18,995 bases of DNA from JBBQHM01 sp038323965 (GCA_038323965.1 JBBQHM010000039.1:1-18995), one strand, 5' to 3'; counted from the stretch's first letter, positions 1-7,737 are shown. Notes: generated by a model from the sequence alone, not told the origin. Numbers and translations are program-made.

Positions 1-117
1 CGCCGGGTGCGCGGGGAAAGCGCCGCGGACTTGAAATGGATAGCGCAACGATTATCGATGGGGAGCTGGAGCAACGTTTCCAACCTCCTGCGCAAAAGTG
101 CAAAAAGTGAGCACTGA
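1..117 (+). CDS. Transposase C-terminal fragment (REP-associated Y1/IS200-like type), cut by window edge
   Basis: An open frame enters from the left edge and stops at a TGA at 115-117, giving 38 residues. The segment LKWIAQRLSMGSWSNV followed by a Leu/Lys-rich end resembles the C-terminal helix-turn-helix-like tail of REP-associated tyrosine transposases (Y1_Tnp / RAYT), which often ends in a 'LKWIAQRL-MGS-' motif in Verrucomicrobiota. The catalytic HUH and Tyr residues would lie outside the window, so activity cannot be judged. It lies 66 bp upstream of an integron attC site and could have landed in a cassette array. The assignment is by recalled similarity of a short tail only. Confidence 0.5.
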   Translation, partial: RRVRGESAADLKWIAQRLSMGSWSNVSNLLRKSAKSEH

Positions 118-183
118 CCCCTATTTTGCTACACCGCGGACGAGCACCTAAAAGATGTTGTCGTCCACGCCAACGAAGCATAT

Positions 184-292
184 GTCTAACCAGACGATGC
201 AGCCAACCGCGACCGTCCTTATGCCCAGCTCTCACTCTTTCATGAACGCCACTTGTAATTCGCGCGGTGGCTGATCTTTTAGCTCGTTAGGC
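184..292 (+). other. Integron attC recombination site (first)
   Basis: The site starts with GTCTAAC (184-190, fits RYYYAAC) and ends with GTTAGGC (286-292, fits GTTRRRY). The ends pair with one wobble. Inside, CAGCCAACCGCG near 200-211 pairs with CGCGGTGGCTG at 263-273 except for one unpaired A, which matches the extrahelical base that sets strand choice in attC sites. Length (109 bp) and architecture R''-L''-L'-R' are typical. Cleavage by an IntI-type recombinase would fall between G286 and T287. Confidence 0.85.
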
Positions 293-306
293 GCTCACAC
301 AATTCT

Positions 307-334
307 CCAACAACCAACAACCAACAACCAACAA
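307..334 (+). repeat. Four perfect tandem copies of the heptamer CCAACAA
   Basis: CCAACAA occurs four times in a row at 307-313, 314-320, 321-327 and 328-334, followed by a degenerate start of a fifth. It lies 12 bp upstream of the ATG of the cassette gene, where a leader and ribosome-binding site would be. The tract is CA-rich on the coding strand and so probably unstructured in mRNA. No purine-rich Shine-Dalgarno sequence is visible. It could be a slippage-prone spacer or a translation-enhancing unstructured leader; both are inference. Confidence 0.85.
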
Positions 335-346
335 ACGAGCAAACAT

Positions 347-562
347 ATGCAACCCAATCAATATACTAAAATCAGCAAAGTGTGTTTCTTCCTAGGCTTC
401 GCCTCCATCGCTGGATCAATCACGATCTGGTTTCTAACCGGCGGCACCTCACCAGAATCACAGGCGCACGCGGAGCGTTTCGGCATCTTCGTAGGCCTTT
501 GGGCACCGACATTCTTCATTCTTTCTAACCGCTTCAGCCGCTACGCGGACAGCAAACCCTGA
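347..562 (+). CDS. Small two-helix membrane protein encoded in an integron cassette
   Basis: This 71-residue protein has two hydrophobic segments (about residues 11-31 and 43-60) joined by a polar loop (TGGTSPESQAHAE), and ends in a short basic/polar tail. No known catalytic motif is visible and I do not recognise the family. The ATG at 347 is preceded by a CCAACAA repeat tract rather than a Shine-Dalgarno site. Its position between two attC sites, as the only ORF of the cassette, is the best support that it is real; integron cassettes often carry short, unknown membrane proteins. It is AT-richer than the chromosome genes further right, which fits a foreign origin. Function unknown; roles in stress, phage defence or toxicity are only guesses. 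Confidence 0.7.
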   Translation: MQPNQYTKISKVCFFLGFASIAGSITIWFLTGGTSPESQAHAERFGIFVGLWAPTFFILSNRFSRYADSKP

Positions 563-597
563 TTACAGGATGAAATGCGCCCAAGTGATCCAACGCC

Positions 598-705
598 GCC
601 TAACGATGCGCTGCAGCAAACCGCGGCCTGCCCTTATGCGTAACTCCTATAGCTTGTGACCGTCACTTGTAACTCGCGCGGTGGCTGAACTTGTTCTCGT
701 TAGGC
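598..705 (+). other. Integron attC recombination site (second)
   Basis: GCCTAAC (598-604) and GTTAGGC (699-705) are perfect reverse complements and fit RYYYAAC/GTTRRRY. The inner left box, around CAGCAAACCGCG at 614-625, pairs with CGCGCGGTGGCTG at 675-687 apart from unpaired bases. The right half is nearly the same as that of the first attC (ACTTGTAA, then CGCGCGGTGGCTGA, then CTCGTTAGGC), so both belong to one homogeneous array. The site forms the 3' end of the cassette carrying the small membrane protein. The predicted cut is between G699 and T700. Confidence 0.85.
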
Positions 706-1106
706 TGCGAGACCTAACTACACGGCAACCAAGGAGCTCGTTGCTCCAATTTCCCGTAATTCAACGCTGAACCAGCTTCTTGGTCAGGCCAGCTGACTTT
801 ATCTTCGCGACGTCTCGGTGCACGGGCCACCCACATCCAGCATTTTCCTTGTGCAACCTTCGTCCGCCGTTGGTGGCCGGACTGGGAATCACAAGTGAAA
901 GGCGCGACTGGTTAACAGCTAAGGGTGGCAAGATGCCGGCGCGGGCGGGCGGCGCGACCGAATTCTCGCGCGGTCATCAAGATACGCACTCGCGTTCCGG
1001 AGGAGGGCGCTTGGCCCAAGCGCGCCGGCATGGCAGCGCAAGCGCCCGCTAAAAAAACGCAACGGGACGGCAGCGGAGATTTTATCGCTGTGTTAGGCTT
1101 TCACAG
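706..1106 (+). other. Gene-poor 400-bp stretch between cassette array and iron-permease operon
   Basis: No convincing coding region is present: the open frames are low-complexity, Arg/Ala-rich and lack family features. A 7-bp perfect hairpin lies at 1007-1023 (GCGCTTG, loop GCC, CAAGCGC) in very GC-rich DNA. It has no downstream T-run on the plus strand, so it is not a clear terminator. An isolated GTTAGGC at 1092-1098 has no matching partner within attC distance. The promoter of the operon starting at 1107 should be here, but no clear -35/-10 pair could be picked out. Confidence 0.5.
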
Positions 1107-2150
1107 ATGGAGAGCTCGACCAAGTCCCCTGGCAGCGCGATGCGCGTGGCGCTGATGTTCGCCGCGCTTTGCGTGCTCGGGATTTTTGTCTGGCAGGGCA
1201 TTGCGGCCAGCGGTGCGCCCGATCCGCTCCGGCCGAACACCAGCCGCACGGTCGCGGCGCTCGATATTGCCGTCCTCGTTTTTCGCGAGGGCTTGGAATG
1301 CATTCTCGTGCTGGCGGCCATCACCGCGAGCATGGTCGGCGCAAAACGCGAGCATCGTAAGCCCGTGATGTGGGGCGCGTTTGCTGCCTTCCTCGCCACG
1401 CTCGTTACCTGGGTCATTGCCGTCGGAATCATGGGTCAGCTCAGCGAAAGCGTGCCCGCGCTGGACCTGCAGGCGGCGACCGGACTGCTGGCGGTGGTAG
1501 TTCTGCTGGTGATCATGAACTGGTTCTTTCACAAGGTTTACTGGGGCGGATGGATCAAGCATCACAATCGTCGCCGGAAATCTTTGCTGGATGCGGGCAT
1601 GTCGGCTTCTTCCGCGCGCGTGCGCTGGGGTTTGATCCTGCTCGGATTTACCTCGCTCTACCGGGAAGGATTCGAAGTCGTTCTTTTTCTACAAAGCTAT
1701 CAGCTTCGCCTTGGTGCCGGCGTTGTTTTTAAAGGCACCATGCTCGGCCTCGTTTTTACCGGCATGGTCGCGCTGCTCACCTTCGTGCTGCAGCAGAAAT
1801 TACCTTATCGCAAAATGCTGATCACGACCGGTGCCCTGCTGGGCGTTGTGCTGCTCGTGATGGTGGGAGAGCAAGCGCAGGAAATGCAGCTGGCCCATTG
1901 GATCGGCACGACGCCGGTGCCGTGGCTGGAGAATATCATCCCGGCATGGGCGGGCATGTGGTTCGCGGTATTCCCGACCTATCAGACGCTACTCGCGCAG
2001 ATGCTGGCCGCGCTTCTTGTTATCGGCTCCTACTTCGCCGCGCGACGTCTGCGCGGCACGCCGGCGTCATCGATCGACCCGGTAAAACGTTCCGGCGAGA
2101 ACGAAGCGTTGCCGCCAGGATTCACGAAGCGCGCGCAGCTCATAGGGTAG
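1107..2150 (+). CDS. FTR1-family high-affinity iron permease
   Basis: This 347-residue polytopic inner-membrane protein carries the two REXXE-type iron-binding motifs that define the FTR1/EfeU family: REGLE at residues 60-64 and REGFE at 186-190, each inside a hydrophobic helix. A leading hydrophobic segment (about 13-33) is followed by a short periplasmic stretch and about six to seven further helices; the C-terminus is polar. FTR1 permeases move iron in concert with a partner that oxidises Fe(II). Here the next two genes code for a secreted barrel-like protein (16 bp downstream) and a broken c-type cytochrome, so a redox-coupled uptake operon is plausible. The ATG at 1107 gives an 11-residue extension before a second in-frame Met (1140); either start is possible. 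The family call is firm, the exact partner set is inference. Confidence 0.88.
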   Translation: MESSTKSPGSAMRVALMFAALCVLGIFVWQGIAASGAPDPLRPNTSRTVAALDIAVLVFREGLECILVLAAITASMVGAKREHRKPVMWGAFAAFLATLVTWVIAVGIMGQLSESVPALDLQAATGLLAVVVLLVIMNWFFHKVYWGGWIKHHNRRRKSLLDAGMSASSARVRWGLILLGFTSLYREGFEVVLFLQSYQLRLGAGVVFKGTMLGLVFTGMVALLTFVLQQKLPYRKMLITTGALLGVVLLVMVGEQAQEMQLAHWIGTTPVPWLENIIPAWAGMWFAVFPTYQTLLAQMLAALLVIGSYFAARRLRGTPASSIDPVKRSGENEALPPGFTKRAQLIG

Positions 2151-2166
2151 CTGCCCGGTATCTCCC

Positions 2167-2910
2167 ATGTCTTTTAAAGCTTTTCTAAGTTTCGTTAGCC
2201 TGCTCGCGATCGCTCATAATGCTTTCGCTGGTTCACGTCATTTTACTTACGTTTACGAGACGGCGACCTCCGCGCCGGGCGAGGTTGAGATCGAAAATTG
2301 GGTGACTTGGAGAGATCTCGACGGATCCAGCGAAGTCGATTTTCGGCACGAGCTTGAGTTTGGAATTACCCGCCAACTGCAGGCCGCGATCTATGTCGCG
2401 GACTGGAACTACCACGATAAGACCGATGCGCGCGCGTCCGGCTTTTCCTACAACGCCTCGGCGCTGGAGTTGATCTATAACCTGACTAATCCCGTGGCAG
2501 ATCCTCTCGGCCTTTCGGTTTACCAGGAATACAAGGTGGGCGATCGAATCTTTGAGTGGGAATCCAAGGTGATCGCGCAGAAGAATTTTGGGCCGGTGAT
2601 TATCGCCTACAACGCGACGTTGGAAGTGGTCTGGGAAGGCGAAGATCTGGATCAGCGCGAAGGCGAGGTGCAGCAATCGGCCGGAGTGAGCTACGAATGG
2701 AGTCCACGTTTTTCAACCGGCGCGGAAGTCGTGCATGAGTTGGTGTTTCCGGATTGGCGCGGGAAGCGCGAGATGAATTTCTTTGTCGGACCGAATGCGT
2801 CATTTCGCGCGGGCGATTGGCAGACAACGATTACCGGATTGGCGAAAGGCATGGGCGGAGATGGGGAACCCGATCTGCAGGTGCGCGCGATCGTGGGTCA
2901 CGACTTCTGA
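2167..2910 (+). CDS. Secreted outer-membrane beta-barrel-like protein in the iron operon
   Basis: This 247-residue protein has a clear Sec signal peptide (cleavage likely after Ala21, in NAFA-GS). The mature part is built from alternating hydrophobic/polar stretches rich in aromatic and charged residues (for example VEIENWVTW, HELEFGITRQLQAAIYV, SAGVSYEW, STGAEVVHELVFP) and ends in GHDF with a C-terminal Phe, as is usual for outer-membrane barrels. There is no TonB box or plug domain, so it is not a TonB receptor. It follows the FTR1 gene by 16 bp, and its TGA stop overlaps the ATG of the decayed cytochrome gene. The likely role is a porin-like or surface component of the same uptake system; this is inferred from context. 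It resembles bacterial families annotated only as domain of unknown function. Confidence 0.7.
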   Translation: MSFKAFLSFVSLLAIAHNAFAGSRHFTYVYETATSAPGEVEIENWVTWRDLDGSSEVDFRHELEFGITRQLQAAIYVADWNYHDKTDARASGFSYNASALELIYNLTNPVADPLGLSVYQEYKVGDRIFEWESKVIAQKNFGPVIIAYNATLEVVWEGEDLDQREGEVQQSAGVSYEWSPRFSTGAEVVHELVFPDWRGKREMNFFVGPNASFRAGDWQTTITGLAKGMGGDGEPDLQVRAIVGHDF

Positions 2911-3219
2911 TGAGGCGTTTCGCAAATTCCTCGCGACCGGCAGCGCTGCGCTCCTGTCCGGATGGGCCGCGACGGGTCCGGCGCCAGTGACCTCGGAGTT
3001 CAGCCGTGATACCGGAAGCACCGAAGCGCAGTTGCGCGAGGGTCGCGCGCTTTTTGTCTCCCGCTGCATCGGTGTCACACCCTGCCAAATCCGCATCGTT
3101 ATCCCCGCGACCGATGCCCGGCGCTCGCCGGCCAAATGGCGTCGCGGGCAAACCTCGCTCCCTCGGAAAAGTCGGCGATCATTGCCTACTTGCAGGTTGC
3201 CTCGGGAACCACACGTTAA
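2910..3219 (+). pseudogene. Decayed small c-type cytochrome (lipoprotein type), two frameshifts
   Basis: Three reading frames together spell one about 103-residue cytochrome. Frame 1 begins at an ATG overlapping the previous stop (TGATG, 2908-2912) and reads MRRF. A one-base loss near 2921 shifts to a frame reading KFLATGSAALLSGWAATGPAP and on to EGRALFVSRCIG. A second one-base loss at about 3071-3073 shifts to CHTLPNPHRYPRD and on to YLQVASGTTR and the TAA at 3217. The second shift falls exactly inside the haem motif, which would read CIGCH if one base were restored. The expected lipobox Cys is Trp in LLSGWA. The ligand Met of such cytochromes fits the QMASR segment. No single frame encodes a haem-binding protein, so the gene as written is non-functional; a sequencing error could explain one or both shifts but not the Cys-to-Trp change. 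Confidence 0.72.
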
Positions 3220-3260
3220 AAACAGCTAAACGGGCACGTTCCTAGCTTCCCCGGGAAGCG

Positions 3261-4496
3261 ATGAAGAAGGAAACGCTCCATGCATTGCTCACGGCTATGC
3301 TCGAGCCAGGTGCTGGTGTCTCCGACCTGCTCTTCATCGCGGGTAAATCGCCGCTCGCGGAAGTCGACGGAAAGTTAATGGAATTTCCCATCGATACTCC
3401 GAGCGGTGCGCTCGACGAAACACTGACCGAAAATATCGCGAACCTTCTGATCGACGGCGACGAACGGCTCCGCCGTGACTTCGAGGAAACCGGGGCATGC
3501 GACGGAAGTTACGGGCTCGGAGAAATCGCCCGCTTCCGCTTCAACGTATTTAAGCAGTGCGGTCATCACGCGGTAGTGATGCGACGTTTGCCCTCGCAGA
3601 TTCCAACGCTGGATTCACTCGGCCTCCCGCCGGTCTTCAAGGAAATGCTGTTGGAGAAAAATGGCATCATCCTGATCACTGGAGGCACGGGAACGGGCAA
3701 GACGACGACGCTCGCCGCGATGCTGAACGAGCTGAACGCGACGCAGCAAATCCACATCGTGACGCTGGAAGATCCGATCGAATTTTTTCACACGCATCAT
3801 CGGGCGGCCTTCAGTCAACGTGAGCTCGGAAAAGATTTCCCGAATTTCGCCGCCGGTCTGCGCTCCGCGCTTCGGCAAGCTCCGAAAGTGATTCTGGTGG
3901 GCGAGATTCGCGATCGCGAGACGCTGGAGATCGCGATGTCAGCCTCTGAAACCGGTCACATCGTATTCAGCACCATGCACACCGTGAACGCCGGCCAGAC
4001 GGTCAACCGCATCCTCGGCATGTTTGAACGCGAAGAAGAGCAGCAGCTGCGGCAGCGTCTTTCCGAAACGCTCCGCTACGTGGTGAGCCAGCGACTGGTG
4101 GATCGAATCGGCGGCGGACGCCACCTCGTCACGGAAGTGATGGGCAGCGGATTGCGCACCCGCGAGACCATTGTTTACGGCGAGTCCGAGGGAAAAACTT
4201 TCCAGGATATTACAGAGGCGGGCTCTACCCTGGGATGGCATACCTTCGATCAGTCGCTCATCAAAGCTCTCACTACTGGAATTATCGATGCTGATGCGGC
4301 GATCACCTACGCAACTTCGAAACCGCGGATGCGCCGACATATCGATCAAATGAAGAAGCGGGTCGACGTAACGGTGGGCGAAGCGCCTTCCGGATTGAAG
4401 TTGCAAATTCCCACTCCCGCCGCGGCATTGCTGGAGCAAATGCAGGCGGCGGACGCGGTCGTCGCCGGCGGAAACGGCAAACTCGCAGTGCGATAA
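3261..4496 (+). CDS. Type IV pilus retraction ATPase, PilT/PilU-like
   Basis: This 411-residue cytosolic hexameric secretion ATPase has an N-terminal PAS-like domain (about 1-110), then the RecA-like core. The Walker A is GGTGTGKTTT (141-150), the Asp box is TLEDPIEF (168-175), the Walker B is ILVGEIRD (211-218), and the His box is ETGHIVFSTMHT (230-241). These are the landmarks of PilT-type motors that depolymerise type IV pili for twitching or DNA uptake. The C-terminal segment (about 345-411) lacks a clear AIRNLIR-type PilT retraction motif and is longer than in classic PilT, so PilU or a PilT paralogue is possible. No other pilus gene is in the window; the gene stands alone, 42 bp after the cytochrome remnant. 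I see no zinc-binding tetracysteine as found in PilB. Confidence 0.85.
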   Translation: MKKETLHALLTAMLEPGAGVSDLLFIAGKSPLAEVDGKLMEFPIDTPSGALDETLTENIANLLIDGDERLRRDFEETGACDGSYGLGEIARFRFNVFKQCGHHAVVMRRLPSQIPTLDSLGLPPVFKEMLLEKNGIILITGGTGTGKTTTLAAMLNELNATQQIHIVTLEDPIEFFHTHHRAAFSQRELGKDFPNFAAGLRSALRQAPKVILVGEIRDRETLEIAMSASETGHIVFSTMHTVNAGQTVNRILGMFEREEEQQLRQRLSETLRYVVSQRLVDRIGGGRHLVTEVMGSGLRTRETIVYGESEGKTFQDITEAGSTLGWHTFDQSLIKALTTGIIDADAAITYATSKPRMRRHIDQMKKRVDVTVGEAPSGLKLQIPTPAAALLEQMQAADAVVAGGNGKLAVR

Positions 4497-4557
4497 TTCC
4501 GCGTCGCTGGCGCGCGATTCTAGTTGAATCCTACGACGTCCTTTCGGACGCTGTGGA

Positions 4558-7500
4558 ATGATTTCGCGGACGCTTCGCTCGATTCTTTTCGCCACCTTCT
4601 CAGCCTCCATTTTTTGCCCGCTCGCAGTGCGCGCGGCGGAACCGTCCCCCGGCCCCTCGCCCCAAATCGACCCGAAACTTTTCGGCGGGATGCAGTGGCG
4701 CCAGGTCGGTCCATTCCGCGGCGGACGAGCTCTCGCAATCGCGGGCGTCCCGGGCGAACCCAACACCTGGTATTTCGGCGCCGTGGCTGGCGGAGTCTGG
4801 AAAACGAACGACGGCGGCGCGAATTGGAAACCGATTTTCGATAAGGAGAGCAACTCCTCCATCGGCGCGATCGCGGTCGCGCCTTCCGATCATAACATTA
4901 TTTATGTGGGCACCGGCGAAGCGGCCCCGCGCGGTAACATCACTTACGGCGCTGGAGTCTATAAATCCGTCGACGCCGGCAAGAGCTGGAAGTTCATTGG
5001 TCTCAAAGACAGTCGCCATATCGGCGCACTCGTAGTTCATCCGACGAATCCAAATATCGTGCTGGTGGCCGCGGTGGGCCATATGTTTGGCCCGAACCCG
5101 GAGCGTGGAATTTTCCGCACGGAAGATGGCGGCAAAACCTGGACGAAAGTGCTGGCGAAAGATGAGAACAGCGGCGGCATCGACGTCACGCTCGATCCGC
5201 ATAACCCGAACGTAGTTTTCGCGGCCTTGTGGCAGGCGCGACGCCAGCCATCGTTCTTTTCCAGCGGCGGTGCCGGCAGCGGCCTCTATAAATCTGAGGA
5301 TAACGGCGTGACATGGAAGCAGCTCTCCGGGAATGGCCTTCCGGACGGAATGCTCGGTCGCATCGGCGTGACTGTTTCGGGTGCGGATTCAAACCGCGTT
5401 TACGCGATTATCGAAGCGAAAGAGGGCGGGATTTATCGCTCCGAAGATGGTGGCGAAAAATGGTCGAAGATTAATGACGACGGCCGCTTCCGTCAGCGCG
5501 CCTGGTATTTCAGCAAAATTTACGCGGACCCGAAAGCGGCGGACACGATCTATGTGCTAAACACCGGTGCCTTCAAGTCGGTCGATGGCGGCAAGACATT
5601 TAACCTCCTGCCCGCAAAGCATGGCGATCATCACGGCCTCTGGATTGATCCGGAAGATCCGATGCGCCTCGGCAATGCCAATGATGGCGGCGCCAGCTTG
5701 TCGTTCGACGGCGGGAAAACCTGGACGACGCAGGGCAATCAGCCGACGGCGCAGTTCTATCACGTCGCGACCGACAACGCGTTTCCGTATCACATTTACG
5801 GCGCGCAACAGGATAACTCGAACGTAGGCATCGCCAGCCGCACGGATTCTGGAATTATCGGGCGCGAAGATTGGTTCGTGGCCGGTGGTGGCGAATGTGG
5901 CTTCGTGGTGCCTGATCCGCGCGACTGGCGGGTGATTTATTCGAATAACGAAGGTTACATCGCGCGCTACGATAAGAACCGCGAGGAAGTTCAGGACGTC
6001 AGCGTCTGGCCGCTCGATAACTCAGGCCACGGCGCGGTCGACCTGAAGTATCGCTTCCAGTGGATCTCGCCCCTGCTGCTCTCGCCGCATAATCCGGACG
6101 TTCTTTACACCGCCGCGAACGTGGTTTTCAAATCGACCGACAAAGGCAAGACCTGGCAGCAAATCAGTGAAGACCTGACGCGCAACGACAAGACGAAACA
6201 ACAGCCGAGCGGCGGCTCGCTCACGCTCGACATCACGTCCGTGGAATATTACGACACGATCTTCGCGCTCGCAGAATCGCCGGTGAAACAGGGGACGCTC
6301 TGGGCCGGCACGGATGATGGATGGGTTCACGTTTCCACCGACGACGGCAAGACGTGGGCGAAAGTCACGCCGCCAGCGCCGCAGTGGGCGACGGTGTCCA
6401 TCATCGATCCATCTCCGAAAGACGGGAACGCGGCTTACGTCGCGGTCGACAACCATCGGCAGGACGATTTCAAGCCTTATATTTTTAAGACGAAGGATCT
6501 CGGCAAAACCTGGAGCGCGATCACCAGCGGCATTCCGGACGGCGCCTACGTCCGCAGCGTGCGCGAAGATCCGCGCAAAGCTGGATTGCTCTACGCGGGC
6601 ACCGAGCAGGGCGTTTACGTTTCGTTCAACGACGGGGCGCACTGGCAGCAGTTGCAATTAAACCTGCCCGTCACGCCGATTCACGATCTGGTGGTGAAGG
6701 ATGACGACCTCGTGGTGGCGACGCATGGACGCTCGTTCTGGGTGCTTGATAACCTGACGCCGCTGCGCCAGGTCGCGCCGCCAGCGGCCGAGTTCGTGTT
6801 GTATCAACCGCAAACCGCATTGCGATTGCATTACCCGGAAGAGTTCGACAAACGTCAGCCGGTCGGTGAGAATCCGCCCGCGGGAGCGATGGTAGATTAT
6901 TATTTCAAGACCGCGCCGAAAGACGAAGTGACGCTCGACGTTTACGACGCGCAGAACAAATTGGTGCGCCATCTTTCGAGCAAGGAAAAGAAAGGCAACG
7001 ACCAGCCGCCGGAGTGGCCAGACCAGGTGGAGGCGGTGAAGACGATCCCAGCGAAGGAAGGCATGAATCGTTTCGCGTGGGATTTGCGCTACGACGATCC
7101 GATTTTGATCCCGGGAGCCTTCTATTATGGAAGCGGGCCGCGCGGTCCGCTCGTCTTGCCGGGCGATTACACGGTCAAGCTGACCGTCGCTGGTAAATCC
7201 CAAAGCGCACCGCTGCACGTGGTGCTCGATCCGCGCACAAAGGGCGCCGAGCCTCAGCTGCAAAAACAGTTTGAGCTGGCGTGGCAGGTTTACCAGCGCG
7301 GCTCGGAGTTGCACCAGGCCGTGAATGAAATTCGCGACGTGAAAACGCAAATCGACGGCTTGCACAAGAAGTTCGACTCCGACGAAAAGATGAAACCGAT
7401 GCTCACCGCCGCGGACGATCTCACGAAAAAAATGGCCGAGGCCGAAGGTAAGTTGATGCAGGTGAACATGAAGAGCAGCGAGGGAAATCTCGCCTTCCCG

Positions 7501-7737
7501 AACATGCTAAACGAAGAATTTTATTCGTTCAGCCACGTGGTCGAGCAAGCCGACACCGAACCGACTCAGCCGCAGCGCGACGTGTGGACAAACTTAAACG
7601 GTCGCCTCGACGAGCAGCTGAAACGCTGGCAGCAGATCAAAACTGACGACCTGCCAAAGATCGCCGCCACGATCAAGCAGGCTGACCTGCCGGCGCTGGT
7701 CGTCCCGACACCATCGCCAGCCCCAAAAAGCGGCTAG
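4558..7737 (+). CDS. Large secreted BNR/Asp-box beta-propeller protein (sortilin/VPS10-like glycosyl-hydrolase annotation)
   Basis: This 1059-residue protein begins with a Sec signal peptide (cleavage near residue 26, after AVRA). At least eleven Asp-box (S-x-D-x-G-x-T-W) repeats start near residues 82, 136, 187, 245, 294, 340, 381, 525, 592, 645 and 688 (for example KTNDGGANW, RTEDGGKTW, LSFDGGKTW, KSTDKGKTW, KTKDLGKTW). They predict one large or two stacked beta-propellers of the sortilin/VPS10 or xyloglucanase type. Residues from about 740 to 900 look like a beta-sandwich domain, and about 910-1040 is helical with coiled-coil character; the end is Pro-rich. Such proteins are commonly labelled glycosyl hydrolases, yet the catalytic residues cannot be identified from the repeats, and a binding role is equally possible. 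It likely acts in the periplasm or outside the cell. Its stop overlaps by a few bases the convergent DoxX gene's stop (shared CTAG). Confidence 0.82.
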   Translation: MISRTLRSILFATFSASIFCPLAVRAAEPSPGPSPQIDPKLFGGMQWRQVGPFRGGRALAIAGVPGEPNTWYFGAVAGGVWKTNDGGANWKPIFDKESNSSIGAIAVAPSDHNIIYVGTGEAAPRGNITYGAGVYKSVDAGKSWKFIGLKDSRHIGALVVHPTNPNIVLVAAVGHMFGPNPERGIFRTEDGGKTWTKVLAKDENSGGIDVTLDPHNPNVVFAALWQARRQPSFFSSGGAGSGLYKSEDNGVTWKQLSGNGLPDGMLGRIGVTVSGADSNRVYAIIEAKEGGIYRSEDGGEKWSKINDDGRFRQRAWYFSKIYADPKAADTIYVLNTGAFKSVDGGKTFNLLPAKHGDHHGLWIDPEDPMRLGNANDGGASLSFDGGKTWTTQGNQPTAQFYHVATDNAFPYHIYGAQQDNSNVGIASRTDSGIIGREDWFVAGGGECGFVVPDPRDWRVIYSNNEGYIARYDKNREEVQDVSVWPLDNSGHGAVDLKYRFQWISPLLLSPHNPDVLYTAANVVFKSTDKGKTWQQISEDLTRNDKTKQQPSGGSLTLDITSVEYYDTIFALAESPVKQGTLWAGTDDGWVHVSTDDGKTWAKVTPPAPQWATVSIIDPSPKDGNAAYVAVDNHRQDDFKPYIFKTKDLGKTWSAITSGIPDGAYVRSVREDPRKAGLLYAGTEQGVYVSFNDGAHWQQLQLNLPVTPIHDLVVKDDDLVVATHGRSFWVLDNLTPLRQVAPPAAEFVLYQPQTALRLHYPEEFDKRQPVGENPPAGAMVDYYFKTAPKDEVTLDVYDAQNKLVRHLSSKEKKGNDQPPEWPDQVEAVKTIPAKEGMNRFAWDLRYDDPILIPGAFYYGSGPRGPLVLPGDYTVKLTVAGKSQSAPLHVVLDPRTKGAEPQLQKQFELAWQVYQRGSELHQAVNEIRDVKTQIDGLHKKFDSDEKMKPMLTAADDLTKKMAEAEGKLMQVNMKSSEGNLAFPNMLNEEFYSFSHVVEQADTEPTQPQRDVWTNLNGRLDEQLKRWQQIKTDDLPKIAATIKQADLPALVVPTPSPAPKSG

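Larger units (their letters stand above)
287..699 (+). mobile_element. Integron gene cassette (413 bp) with one small membrane-protein gene
   Basis: The unit runs from the G/TT cut point of the first attC to that of the second. It has the standard cassette order: a short leader, one ORF (347-562), then its own attC at the 3' end. The attC sites read left to right, so an integrase, if there is one, should lie to the left outside the window. Without it this may be an integrase-less cluster of attC sites (CALIN). A potential earlier cassette would end at 286. Confidence 0.8.

Noticed and set aside
307..334. CRISPR-like or other interspersed repeat array
   Set aside because: The heptamers are in direct tandem without spacers; no CRISPR repeats or cas genes are visible anywhere in the window.
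1092..1098. A third GTTAGGC, as if another attC site ended here
   Set aside because: No RYYYAAC partner and no paired inner boxes exist within about 150 bases to the left; ACCTAAC at 712 is too far away. A chance match is more likely.
780..1155. Overlapping open frames of 76-90 residues upstream of the iron permease
   Set aside because: Composition is Arg/Ala/Gly-rich from GC-rich DNA, there is no domain, and the frames overlap each other and the start of the FTR1 gene.
3939..4862. 307-residue open frame on the minus strand
   Set aside because: It lies antisense to the PilT-like gene and the BNR protein start; the translation is Arg/His/Ser-rich and lacks any family feature.
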